Assembly: GCF_012030425.1 (NCBI RefSeq)
Contig: NZ_JAAUVN010000001.1
Span: forward strand, 682,001-746,000
Reading direction: 5' to 3'
Origin: Sphingobacterium sp. B16(2022)
GTDB lineage: Bacteria > Bacteroidota > Bacteroidia > Sphingobacteriales > Sphingobacteriaceae
Length of the DNA stretch: 64,000 bases
The notes under the pieces: generated by a model
The model's database searches: none
What the model was told of the DNA's origin: nothing
What the model saw: the letters and a program-made list of their open reading frames with translations, nothing else
Shown: in pieces, positions 54,597 through 62,928 of the stretch
How positions within the stretch are numbered: the stretch's first letter is position 1
Layout: each line of letters starts with the position of its first letter
Made by a program: the position numbers and the translations under genes

Positions 54597-55607
54597 ATGC
54601 TCGTAAACCAAACGATTATAACCGACATCAAAACCATAATTGCACAATCAAAAGATAAAGCGATTCGTGCCGCAGATCATCAACGGACATTGATGTATTG
54701 GCATATAGGTAAACGTATTTTTGAAGAAGAACAAGATGGGAAAGAACGTGCTGATTATGGTACTTACCTTATCAAATATCTTTCGGAAAAATTACAGCCC
54801 GAATTTGGAACTGGTTTTTCAATAAGACAAATCAACTTGTATCGTCAGCTTTATCGGACATTTCCAATTGTGCACGCACTGCGTGCACAATTAAGCTGGA
54901 CACAGTACAAATTGCTTTTAGGTGTTGACAGTGAGGAGAAAAGAGAGTTTTATATCGCTGAAACCATAAAAAATAATTGGACGTCAAGACAGTTGGAACG
55001 CCAAGTTTACAGCAATCTATACGAACGCCTTTTATTAAGTAATGATAAAGATAGTGTATTAGCAGTTGCTAAAAATGAAAAACTCCCATCGGATGCCAAA
55101 GAAATTATTAAAGACCCAATGTTTTTAGAATTTCTAGGTTTGAAACGTGAAACCTCTTACTATGAAAGAGATTTAGAAAATGCCATCATTACCCATTTAC
55201 AAGAGTTTTTGTTAGAATTAGGAAATGGATTTTCATTCGTTTCCAGGCAAAAACGAATTCATTTGGATGGCGATGAGTTTTTTGTTGATTTGGTTTTTTA
55301 TAACCGATTATTGCAGTGTTTTGTCATAATCGAAATCAAAACGCACAAACTAACCCATCAAGATATAGGTCAGTTGCAGATGTATGTCAATTATTACGAC
55401 CGAATAGAAAAATTATCGCACGAAAATCCAACCATTGGTATCCTGCTGTGCGCTCATAAAAACGATACAGTTGTAAAATTCACATTACCCGAAGAGCAGA
55501 GGCAAATCATCGCCAGCCAATACAAACTTTACCTACCAACGGAAAAACAACTTTTGGAAGAAGTAAAAAAAGAATTGGATAGTTTTGAGGAGAAAGAGAA
55601 TATTTGA
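54597..55607 (+). CDS. DUF1016 / YhcG-like PD-(D/E)XK nuclease
   Basis: A 336-residue protein with the DUF1016 N-terminal helical domain (TLMYWHIGKRIFEEEQDGKE, FSIRQINLYRQLYRTFP) and a C-terminal nuclease domain (about 190-310) with FFVDLVFYNRLLQCFVIIEI followed by KTHK, the Asp / Glu-x-Lys residues of the fold. These proteins are cytoplasmic and often linked to mobile or defence regions; a DNA-processing role is probable. A perfect 27-base palindrome (54866-54892) lies in its coding sequence. It lies 74 bases behind the YbjQ-like pseudogene. Confidence 0.88.
   Translation: MLVNQTIITDIKTIIAQSKDKAIRAADHQRTLMYWHIGKRIFEEEQDGKERADYGTYLIKYLSEKLQPEFGTGFSIRQINLYRQLYRTFPIVHALRAQLSWTQYKLLLGVDSEEKREFYIAETIKNNWTSRQLERQVYSNLYERLLLSNDKDSVLAVAKNEKLPSDAKEIIKDPMFLEFLGLKRETSYYERDLENAIITHLQEFLLELGNGFSFVSRQKRIHLDGDEFFVDLVFYNRLLQCFVIIEIKTHKLTHQDIGQLQMYVNYYDRIEKLSHENPTIGILLCAHKNDTVVKFTLPEEQRQIIASQYKLYLPTEKQLLEEVKKELDSFEEKENI
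54866..54892. repeat. 27-base perfect palindrome within the DUF1016 gene
   Basis: AATTGTGCACGCA at 54866-54878 and its exact reverse complement at 54880-54892 flank one central C. It encodes IVHALRAQL. A stem this long would form in mRNA or single-stranded DNA. Confidence 0.85.
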
Positions 55608-55721
55608 AAATAAGTAATCACTAAGATTCTTTTTTATGAGTTTTAATGGTATGTTGGTATATTAAAGAAGTTCTAGCAATTGATGATATTTTTTAGAGAT
55701 TTTGAATAGATGTACACAGAT

Positions 55722-55800
55722 TTTCTATTTCGGGCTTTTAAAACAGTATTCATCATACAGCATGATCGTTACCAATACTATCTACCACATTGTTGAATTT
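55722..55800 (+). pseudogene. Relic of the YbjQ-like 5' region
   Basis: ATTTCGGGCTTTTAAAACAG, TATTCATCATAC and CATGATCGTTACCAATACTA match the upstream region and first codons of the YbjQ-like genes at 53540 and 57040. The frame ends after a few codons. It lies just before the start of the repeat lipoprotein gene. The rest of 55608-55840 has no feature. Confidence 0.7.
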
Positions 55801-55840
55801 GAAAATATAAATAAGATTACAATATAGAATTTTAAGGAAT

Positions 55841-56887
55841 ATGATGAAATCCACATTATTAGTAATAAAACTAGTTGTTTTATTATGTTTTTTTGGTTGT
55901 AAAAAATCGACAAATTCGGAGGAAAATGAAAGTCACGATCCTCAATATGATGTTTTTATTGCAGGAACGGAAACTAACGGTTCAAATACTTTTGTTCAAT
56001 TATGGAAAAATGGTCAATATACTAATCTTACAGATGGGAAATCCGTTGCAACCGTGAGCGATATGTATGTATCGGGGAAAGATGTTTATTTAGTTGGTTA
56101 TATATGGCGCAACAATAAAAATTTAGTGGCAGCCTTATGGAAAAATAATGAATTAATTGAATTAACAGATGGGAAATATTCTTCTCAGGCAAATTCAGTT
56201 TGGATAGATGGCAACGATATATATATCGTGGGATACGAAGGATCACCTAACGGAGATATTGCCAAATTATGGAAAAATGGCATTGCATCAAATCTGTTGG
56301 ATAAGTCAAAAGAAGGACAAGCTAATTCCATTTTTATCAAACAGAATGATATATATGTAGGAGGTACATATTATGATATAGGCAATAGAGGTGGGTTTAT
56401 ATGGAAAAATGGTGTTGTGACAGATTTAGGTAAAGAAAACATATATGAATCAAATTCCATAAAAAAGATATTTGTAACTGACGGTGCTCTGTATGCTGTA
56501 GGATGGCGGGCTTTTGGTCAAGTTACATATGCAACTGTTTGGAAAGATGGTGTTGTGACACTATTTGACAAGGATAGAGAATCTAGTTTTGCAAGTTCAA
56601 TTTATGTTAAGGGGGATGATGTATATGTCGTAGGACAATCTAGTGCCTCTGATAACAGTAAAGCAGTTCTATGGAAAAATGGCGTAAAGACAATCTTATC
56701 TCAGGATGATATGCAGGCAAGTGCAATAGATATTAAGGTTATCAATAATGATGTTTTTATTACAGGTTTTGAAATGCCTAAAAAAGGGACAATCAGTGTT
56801 ATGTTATGGAAGAATAATACACCCTTTAAGATTTCCAATAGTAACAAATATGCCACAGGTAAAAGTATTTTTGTCTCAAAGAGATAA
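55841..56887 (+). CDS. Lipoprotein with propeller-like repeats
   Basis: A 348-residue lipoprotein (lipobox CFFGC, Cys about 20, then KKSTNSEENE, a typical exposed linker). The mature part contains six to seven repeats of about 48 residues of the form ALWKNG-x-x-x-x-L followed by SI-V-G-NDVYVVG, as expected for a beta-propeller. It should be anchored to the outer membrane. Function unknown. It lies between a YbjQ-like 5' relic and the tail and hairpin of an Rpn gene, so it replaces an Rpn coding region in that module. Confidence 0.8.
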   Translation: MMKSTLLVIKLVVLLCFFGCKKSTNSEENESHDPQYDVFIAGTETNGSNTFVQLWKNGQYTNLTDGKSVATVSDMYVSGKDVYLVGYIWRNNKNLVAALWKNNELIELTDGKYSSQANSVWIDGNDIYIVGYEGSPNGDIAKLWKNGIASNLLDKSKEGQANSIFIKQNDIYVGGTYYDIGNRGGFIWKNGVVTDLGKENIYESNSIKKIFVTDGALYAVGWRAFGQVTYATVWKDGVVTLFDKDRESSFASSIYVKGDDVYVVGQSSASDNSKAVLWKNGVKTILSQDDMQASAIDIKVINNDVFITGFEMPKKGTISVMLWKNNTPFKISNSNKYATGKSIFVSKR

Positions 56888-56899
56888 CTTTAATTGAAT

Positions 56900-56940
56900 A
56901 ACTTGAATAACTTGAAAAACTGAAATAAATTAAATAGATC
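56900..56940 (+). pseudogene. Rpn tail remnant behind the lipoprotein gene
   Basis: GAAAAACTGAAATAAATTAA and AATAGATC are the last codons and 3' flank of the Rpn genes. Upstream of them GAATAACTT occurs twice in tandem. All of the nuclease domain is missing. Confidence 0.75.
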
Positions 56941-56944
56941 ATAA

Positions 56945-56992
56945 AAATAACAAGTAAAGCCATTCTGTCAAGAATGGCTTTACTTGTTATTT
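56945..56992 (+). terminator. Rpn-type 3' hairpin, copy E
   Basis: A perfect 21-bp stem AAATAACAAGTAAAGCCATT plus C with loop TGTCAA; the outer arm (ACAAGT) is again unique and complementary. Here it ends transcription of the lipoprotein gene. The small TACGG hairpin with T tract follows near 57003-57022. Confidence 0.85.
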
Positions 56993-57075
56993 ATACCATC
57001 CTTACGGCTTCCCGTATTTTTTAATCAAACCGATGCTTTATTTTCGGGCTTTTAAAACAGTATTCATCATACACC

Positions 57076-57639
57076 ATGATCGTTTCCAGTACCAATACCA
57101 TCGAGGGGAGAGAAGTCTTGCGTTATTTTGATCCCATTTCAGCAACAGCTGTTATTGGAGCCAATGCTCTGAGTGAAATAGGAGCCAGCTTCGTAGACCT
57201 CTTCGGTGGGCGCTCCCGCAATTATGAAAACAAATTACAGGAGCTATATAAGAGCGTAGTGGAGTCTTTAAAGCAAAATGCCCGTAGGTATCGGGCAGAT
57301 GCCGTTATAGGCTTCAGCGTTAATATTGATGAGCTCTCGGGCAAAGGAACGCAGATGTTTATGATCACCGCTATCGGTACACCTGTATTGCTCAATGAAA
57401 TTAAACATATACAAGCAGAAGCAGTAGGTGGAGATATCGATGGTTCAGTTATTAAGAACAAAGTCAAAGCAAGCTTGATCATAGAACGCTATATCGGTAT
57501 CTATACCATGGACAATGCTACAGCCGAGTTTATAGCCACATCCCGATTGACCGAATTTGTTCCCTTGCTATTCAAAGCGATGAATGAAACAGGGGAGGAT
57601 CAAGTATTCAAAGACCGTCAAGCCACGCTCTATGTATAG
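57076..57639 (+). CDS. YbjQ-like protein, C-terminally truncated copy
   Basis: This copy has the intact 5' end. The first 110 residues are a complete YbjQ/UPF0145 domain (MIVSSTNTIEGREVLRYFDP, VDLFGGRSRNYENK, ADAVIGFSVNIDELSGKG, ITAIGTPVLL). It lacks the eight-residue insert found in the other copies before FFGGRS. The helical region breaks off after KDRQATLYV, where the sequence jumps from one CTCT-containing site to another, deleting the rest. UPF0145 proteins are thought to oligomerise and have been annotated as heavy-metal binding, but this is not well established. Confidence 0.8.
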   Translation: MIVSSTNTIEGREVLRYFDPISATAVIGANALSEIGASFVDLFGGRSRNYENKLQELYKSVVESLKQNARRYRADAVIGFSVNIDELSGKGTQMFMITAIGTPVLLNEIKHIQAEAVGGDIDGSVIKNKVKASLIIERYIGIYTMDNATAEFIATSRLTEFVPLLFKAMNETGEDQVFKDRQATLYV

Positions 57640-57659
57640 TTGATAATTGGCACTGTTGA

Positions 57660-59738
57660 TTATTCCAATAAAAGTTTATCAATTTCTTTTGTCAATCTTT
57701 CTTTCTCACTAGGTCTAGGGGCTTTCATATTAACAAATTCACCATTCTTGTTTAATAATAGGTACGAAGGAAAAGCATTGATCCCAAGTCTTGTTTCTAT
57801 ACTTCGTTGCTGCTCTTCATCTAGATTGTAGTGAATGACATTTTTTCCTTCTAGATCTTTTCTTTTTATAAAATTTTTCCAAGCATCCTTTGGTGTTCTA
57901 TTCGCAAAATATATAAACACCACATCTTTGCCTTCTAACGCTTTCTTTAAAGCAGGTACATATTCCATTTCAGCAACACAAGGACTGCACCATGTTCCCC
58001 AAAAATCTATGTACACGACTTTGCCTTTGTGGGGAGTTAGAATTTCTGCCAGCAGTTTATCTGCATCTTTAGAAGATTTGAGATGTTCAGTTCTTCTTAA
58101 ATTGTCTTCATATTGCATCGAACTCTTCGACAATTTTAATAAACTATTATTTGATGCCTTTATTTCACCTACAAAGTATGAATTGTTTATAGGTTCTGTT
58201 ATTTCACTAATTGTTTGTTCATCAAGAGGAACAGGTTCAGATTTTAAAAACTTCAAAATGTTTTCAGTATGAAATATATCGCGTAGTTCTGGAGAAAGAT
58301 TTGCTGAAAAATATTGCAACGGGTTTATTACGCGTAAGCACAGAGAGCTACGTTGTGCAATTAGATCTTGGTACTGCTTATCAATCAAATTATACTGATG
58401 GCGAATTGTACTGTCTTTTTTCAATAAGTCTTCAATAAGTAATTTGTTCTTTTTATTTGACTCCCGATCCGATATTAAATGTGAGTACTGCACTACCTCG
58501 GGTGTAACGTTTATTTTCTTATTTATAATTAAATAATCAATAACATCAGTATAATAAATAAGCTTATTAGATGTGGAGTCCATTTCCTTTTTATAACTGA
58601 TATAATCTCTCAAGAATGTAGCATTATCCTGTAAAAGGCTTGTCGGTTTAAGTTTATCATAAAAATTATCTGTTACTGTCTGCATATACAATTCAGAAAA
58701 ATGCTCTTTCTTATTGCGATCTAGAGAAAATTTCTTTTGCATTAATTTAGATGCAATTTGAAAGTCAGTATTTTTATCAATATAGTATTTTGTTCTATCG
58801 GATAGTGTCGTGTAGTTATTTAGAAATAAGGAATTAATGTATTTTAAACTATCTAATTCTTTCATTTTATAGCTAAGAAAGTCATCTCCACGCAGAGCCT
58901 GTTCCTGATTGTATTTTGCTCTCGCCACGTCAGCAGTCATTGATTTATATAATTTGTCGAAAATAAAATCATCGTATCTTGCCAATTCATTTTGAACACG
59001 TACATCTGTTCCTGCAAAAAACAGTTGTTTGCTGTCTAAATCATTGAACAGGCTATACTTTTTGCCCGGCTCTAGTACTGTTCTAATAAAACTTGTTGGT
59101 GTCAACAACATATAAACCTGAGTCGTATTTATCATAGGAATTTTCACTGAAAAGCGTCCCAGACTATCTACATCCGCAAAGTAATTATCATTTTCATCTT
59201 TGAGCCAATTATGAATACTAATTTTGACAGGAGCATTTGATGTGCTATTTCTAAGATAACCAGTCACAGTTGTGGTATCTACTCCCTTGAATTCCGAATC
59301 ATAGAATAAGCGATGATCCACGGTGGGGTCATTTTTCAAGAACTTATCTATTCGTAATAGTTTAGATTTGTTTTTTCCTGTTTTTAAAAACAGTTCATCT
59401 TTTTGAACAGTCCCTGTTAGTACAATTTCTTTATTATTCTGTGAAATTAGATGTATTTTAATGGCATTTTTCTCCTTACTAACACTTTTATAATCGAAAA
59501 AATCACCATTAATTATCGCAAAGTCTTCAAAAAAACCATATTCCCAACTATTAGTTTTGGGATTGTACCAATTTCCATACAGATTGGATAGGGCTTTATT
59601 TTTTTCTTCTTTATTACTGGAATCAAATTTTGAAAATCCATGATTATCTTTTTTTATTTGCGCAGAAGATATAACAAAGGCCAGTGCAAGGCAAAATGTT
59701 AGTATTAATTTTTGCATGAAAATATATGTATGTTTCAA
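57660..59738 (-). CDS. TlpA-like thioredoxin protein, large
   Basis: A 692-residue periplasmic protein with signal peptide (cleavage near VISSAQ). The first 500 residues hold a beta-rich domain (TTVTGYLRNSTSNAPVKISI, similar to the N-terminal domain of other Bacteroidota TlpA proteins) and a long helical part. The last 150 residues are the thioredoxin fold with the redox motif FWGTWCSPCVAEMEYVP (Cys near 585 and 588) and INAFPSYLLLNKNGEF around the cis-Pro. Probably a membrane-independent thiol-disulfide oxidoreductase. It is tail to tail with the truncated YbjQ-like gene. Confidence 0.88.
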   Translation of the reverse strand: MKHTYIFMQKLILTFCLALAFVISSAQIKKDNHGFSKFDSSNKEEKNKALSNLYGNWYNPKTNSWEYGFFEDFAIINGDFFDYKSVSKEKNAIKIHLISQNNKEIVLTGTVQKDELFLKTGKNKSKLLRIDKFLKNDPTVDHRLFYDSEFKGVDTTTVTGYLRNSTSNAPVKISIHNWLKDENDNYFADVDSLGRFSVKIPMINTTQVYMLLTPTSFIRTVLEPGKKYSLFNDLDSKQLFFAGTDVRVQNELARYDDFIFDKLYKSMTADVARAKYNQEQALRGDDFLSYKMKELDSLKYINSLFLNNYTTLSDRTKYYIDKNTDFQIASKLMQKKFSLDRNKKEHFSELYMQTVTDNFYDKLKPTSLLQDNATFLRDYISYKKEMDSTSNKLIYYTDVIDYLIINKKINVTPEVVQYSHLISDRESNKKNKLLIEDLLKKDSTIRHQYNLIDKQYQDLIAQRSSLCLRVINPLQYFSANLSPELRDIFHTENILKFLKSEPVPLDEQTISEITEPINNSYFVGEIKASNNSLLKLSKSSMQYEDNLRRTEHLKSSKDADKLLAEILTPHKGKVVYIDFWGTWCSPCVAEMEYVPALKKALEGKDVVFIYFANRTPKDAWKNFIKRKDLEGKNVIHYNLDEEQQRSIETRLGINAFPSYLLLNKNGEFVNMKAPRPSEKERLTKEIDKLLLE

Positions 59739-60027
59739 TTCGTAATTGATTTTTGGTTTTATAATTGTAATCTAAAGTTATATTAATAAATTATAATTAT
59801 CAAGTGGTGTTTTAAGGCAATCGATTGTTTAATTTTTAGTAATGAGATTAAATTGATCAATTTTTTGTTGTTGAATTCTTATGTAATAGAAGAATGAGTT
59901 CTTATTTTTTAGCTATTTTAAATGTCCAAGATTTAGCTTGTGAAATATGAAACGGAAGGATAAAATTTTAAATTTCTCATTTTTAAATGTAGATCTTACG
60001 TGGTTAAAAATCAATTTAATCATAAAT

Positions 60028-60145
60028 TGTTCTCCTTACGGCTTCCCGTATTTTCTAATCAAACCGATCATTTATTTTTGACCTTTGAAAACAGTATTCA
60101 TCATAAACCATGATTGTTACTAGAACTGTCCAAGACGAGATTGTT
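60028..60145 (+). pseudogene. YbjQ-like 5' relic with TACGG hairpin
   Basis: CTTACGGCTTCCCGTATTTT, AATCAAACCGATCATTTATT, GAAAACAGTATTCATCATAA and ATGATTGTTACTAGAACTGT correspond to the small hairpin, upstream region and first codons of the YbjQ-like genes. The frame runs on as IVTRTVQDEIVELL, closer to typical UPF0145 starts than the copy at 57076, so it derives from another paralogue. It ends at the border of the TlpA gene. The rest of 59739-60027 has no feature. Confidence 0.65.
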
Positions 60146-60158
60146 GAGTTATTGTTAT

Positions 60159-61289
60159 TTACTTCGTTAAAAGTTTTTCTAAGGTTGCCATCAATTGCTC
60201 TCCTTTCAGTCCTTTTGCAACAATGACACCATTTGGATCTAGTAAGTAGTTTTCAGGAATAGCAGTAATTAAAAATCTCTTAGCAACTTCATTATTAAAT
60301 CCTTTTAGATCAGAAAGCTGAGTCCAGGTTAAACCATCATCATGAATTGCTTTTAACCAAGATTTTCTCTCCTTATCAAGCGAAACTCCCACAATTTCGA
60401 AACCTTTTGACTTAAATGTCTCATACGCTTTAATCAAATAGGGGTTTTCTGCTCGACATGGCCCACACCAAGATGCCCAGAAGTCGACGAAGACGTACTT
60501 GCCACGAAAACTAGACAATTTTATGAAGTTCGATGCGGTATCCGGCTGCTCAAAATCTGGTAGTACCTGACCGATCTGACTCATTTCGTTACCGGAGATT
60601 TTAGAATAGATTTCTTTCCCTAAATAGGTCGAAGTAAGTGATTCAGGATAACTCGAGATCCATTTCTTTACTTGTTGAATTTCAAAAATTTTAGTTATTA
60701 ATTTTTTATTAATCAAATATAATCCATAATAGTTTTTAGGTTCTCTTACAATAAAAGTATTTGTAATGCTATCATAAACCGCTAATGATTCATCATTGTT
60801 TAATTCAGATCCCTTTTGTTTCTTACGAGAATCTAGCGCCTCGGACCATTTCTTTTTATAAATTTTATCAAGACTATCTAAGACCGAATTTCTAAGTTCA
60901 TAGCGGTCCGATCTTGAAGCCAGTCCATGTAAACCTTTTATTAACCATCCGCTGTTACCTTTTAATAATATCGTTTTGCCTGGCTCTACCCAAAAAGAAT
61001 AGACAATAAAATCTCCTATGATTCTATCGTTGTAAATATTGGGCACGCTTAAGGAAAAAATTGTTGGTTCATGAATTGTAGCCTGATATATAAAACTGCT
61101 ATTTTTATCCAGTGTTATTGTATCATGCATTATTTTATTGCCATTTGCATATCTTATAAAGTAGGTTGCATTAGGTACGGTATCGATGACAGCTTTTAAT
61201 ACAAACTGATCTTTTGACTGCGCAGACAAATTTGTAATACCTGAAAAGATAAACGTTAAGAGGAGAGAAATTCGAATAGCTTTTATCAT
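60159..61289 (-). CDS. TlpA-like thioredoxin protein
   Basis: A 376-residue periplasmic protein with signal peptide (cleavage near TNLSAQS), an N-terminal DUF4369-like domain (FVLKAVIDTVPNATYFIRYA) and a helical linker, and a C-terminal thioredoxin fold with FWASWCGPCRAENPYLIK (Cys near 272 and 275) and the cis-Pro loop FLITAIPENYLLDPNG. It probably reduces disulfides of exported proteins. It differs clearly from the TlpA proteins at 35033 and 57660 and was not formed by local duplication. Confidence 0.9.
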   Translation of the reverse strand: MIKAIRISLLLTFIFSGITNLSAQSKDQFVLKAVIDTVPNATYFIRYANGNKIMHDTITLDKNSSFIYQATIHEPTIFSLSVPNIYNDRIIGDFIVYSFWVEPGKTILLKGNSGWLIKGLHGLASRSDRYELRNSVLDSLDKIYKKKWSEALDSRKKQKGSELNNDESLAVYDSITNTFIVREPKNYYGLYLINKKLITKIFEIQQVKKWISSYPESLTSTYLGKEIYSKISGNEMSQIGQVLPDFEQPDTASNFIKLSSFRGKYVFVDFWASWCGPCRAENPYLIKAYETFKSKGFEIVGVSLDKERKSWLKAIHDDGLTWTQLSDLKGFNNEVAKRFLITAIPENYLLDPNGVIVAKGLKGEQLMATLEKLLTK

Positions 61290-61564
61290 TTATTTGTGGT
61301 TTAAAATTAGGGTAAATTGACCAAAAAGGGTGACTGTCAGTAATTTTACGTTTAATTCTATTTGAAGTTAATAATTTTGATTGATATATTTCATTTTTAA
61401 GCTATCATTTAGGTCGAAAAGTTTATTTATTGTTAAATATTATAAAAGCATTAATTCTGAAAATAAACATTCAGACATATTGAGCCGGCTCATACTGAGT
61501 ATTTGTCATAAACTGCTAACATAATCTACAAAAATTGAATAGCAAGGTAGTTTGTTTAGGACCG

Positions 61565-61702
61565 TCACAACTTCACCTATCCATTTCCTTCGTTCACCGA
61601 GTTTTTAGTTGGTTTAGTCTAATTGTCATAGGGTAGAGACGATTTACATCCTACTTTTGAATTAACAATTAAAAAAAACTAACAATATAACATAAAGACA
61701 TT
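61565..61702 (+). promoter_or_regulatory. Leader and promoter of NTF2-like copy 5
   Basis: Homology starts at TCACAACTTCACCTATCC. The -7 element TACTTTTG is at 61652-61659. The operator-like repeat is imperfect here (GTAGAG with TCCTAC). The upstream part 61290-61564 has no gene. Confidence 0.55.
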
Positions 61703-62152
61703 ATGAACACTATAGCAAAAACATTCGCAGCAGCAGCCTTGATCGCAGTATCTACATTCAGTATGGCAGCAGGCAAGTCAGAGGTATCAAACCCTAAAAA
61801 AGCAGTAGTTAATCTATCCACAGCAGATTTAGCTATTGATCATTACGTTGCGGTTATGACAGAAGGACAATCGGCAGGAGTAGAGCAGTTGTTTACAGCA
61901 GATTTTAGTCAAAAAGTACAAGCATCGGAAGATAAAACTAACAGCCGTTCGGAAGTTATTTCATTCTTGAAGAAACAAAAAGGTGAGCAGTTAAACTGTA
62001 AAACAAGTACCACCATCGTACAGGAGTCTGGTGACTACATGTTAGCCAAAGTAACGATGCAATTTGAAGGCTTTACCAAAACCGATCTCGTGACTTTACT
62101 CAATGACGGTGGAAGCTGGAAAGTATCCCAATCGATCAACTCCTACAAGTAA
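61703..62152 (+). CDS. Secreted NTF2-like protein, copy 5
   Basis: 149 residues with signal peptide and NTF2-like domain. Differences from the other copies include TFSMAAGKSEVSN, QESGDYMLAKV and LLNDGGSWKVS. Codons are changed at many third positions, so this is one of the older copies. No Rpn or YbjQ module follows; a 52-residue membrane ORF comes next. Confidence 0.85.
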   Translation: MNTIAKTFAAAALIAVSTFSMAAGKSEVSNPKKAVVNLSTADLAIDHYVAVMTEGQSAGVEQLFTADFSQKVQASEDKTNSRSEVISFLKKQKGEQLNCKTSTTIVQESGDYMLAKVTMQFEGFTKTDLVTLLNDGGSWKVSQSINSYK

Positions 62153-62177
62153 TTTACTGTTTAATCATATGTTTAGT

Positions 62178-62212
62178 TAAGGCCACGTCGTGAGATGTGG
62201 CTTTTCTTTTTT
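62178..62212 (+). terminator. Terminator of NTF2-like copy 5
   Basis: GGCCAC and GTGGCT pair around GTCGTGAGAT, followed by a T-rich tract (TTTTCTTTTTT). Confidence 0.75.
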
Positions 62213-62298
62213 ATCGCCATTGATTCGAGTTGATAAATATTCTACATATAAAGAAATAAGTATATTTTTACTGATCAGTAAATTTAAACAGTATTTCT

Positions 62299-62457
62299 AT
62301 GTTAGGTTTAATCGCATCCTTTCTTTCTATCGGTCTTGGATTTATGTTAAAGTATTCATCTCAAGATGGCTACAGTGAAATGAGGAAATATTGGCTATTT
62401 TTTGTGGCATCTGGTATTTTAACAATAATTTATAAAAGCTTTAAGCATTTTGGTTAA
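62299..62457 (+). CDS. Small membrane protein (52 residues)
   Basis: An ATG-started frame encodes 52 residues with two hydrophobic helices (MLGLIASFLSIGLGFMLKYS and YWLFFVASGILTIIYKSF) joined by a polar loop, with a basic end. The composition and layout are those of real small membrane proteins in Bacteroidota. No family recognised. It lies about 90 bases behind the terminator of NTF2-like copy 5. Confidence 0.55.
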   Translation: MLGLIASFLSIGLGFMLKYSSQDGYSEMRKYWLFFVASGILTIIYKSFKHFG

Positions 62458-62493
62458 TCGAATATTTTAGTGGATATTCTTTTGGTTTTAATA

Positions 62494-62925
62494 TTATGTA
62501 GATTTAAATATTGAGGCTTTTTTTTCATAAGCCAATAAAAGCAATCCCATTGCGTACTTACAGTCCTGTTCATTTGTAATGTAAAAACTGATCCAGCCTG
62601 AATTTTTAAAAACATGATGATTTTGTATTTTACCATCCTTGAGCAGCTGTTGTTTAATAGTTTTATTTAAGCGGATGTCTAATAATCCATTACTATGCAA
62701 ATGCCCAAATTCTTTATCCAAGTAATTAAACTGAGTTCCACCATATTTATGAACAGTAATACTGGTGTTCGGATATTTTGAAATCGTTTCTTCGATATCA
62801 TCAAGCCAGTCCAACAGTTGTGGTTTTGTAGCAAAGAACCAAAGTCTAATGAGGCTATCATATAAAATTGCTATCAGAGGGATAGACTTTAAGAAGCCAA
62901 GGTATTTCACGACAAATGAAAACAT
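62494..62925 (-). CDS. DUF5519 (luciferase-domain) family protein
   Basis: A 143-residue protein with an N-terminal hydrophobic segment (about 8-32) and the compact domain seen in DUF5519: DWLDDIEETISKYPNTSITV, then HKYGGTQFNYLDKEFGHLH, and a final GWISFYITNEQDCKYAMGLL. The His-rich centre (FGHLH) and this order fit the family. Biochemical function unknown. It lies 3 bases behind the SRPBCC gene on the same strand, so the two form an operon. Confidence 0.75.
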   Translation of the reverse strand: MFSFVVKYLGFLKSIPLIAILYDSLIRLWFFATKPQLLDWLDDIEETISKYPNTSITVHKYGGTQFNYLDKEFGHLHSNGLLDIRLNKTIKQQLLKDGKIQNHHVFKNSGWISFYITNEQDCKYAMGLLLLAYEKKASIFKST

Positions 62926-62928
62926 AAG

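Noticed and set aside
54866..54892. The palindrome in the DUF1016 gene as an insertion element
   Set aside because: The family segment there is colinear with normal members (FPIV-x-ALR-x-x-LSW), so nothing appears inserted; it is kept as a palindrome only.
57835..58272. A 145-residue plus-strand frame opposite the large TlpA gene
   Set aside because: It is antisense to a clear thioredoxin-domain gene and has no features of its own.
62190..62378. A 62-residue frame across the terminator of NTF2-like copy 5
   Set aside because: It begins within the terminator and overlaps in another frame the more convincing 52-residue membrane ORF at 62299-62457.
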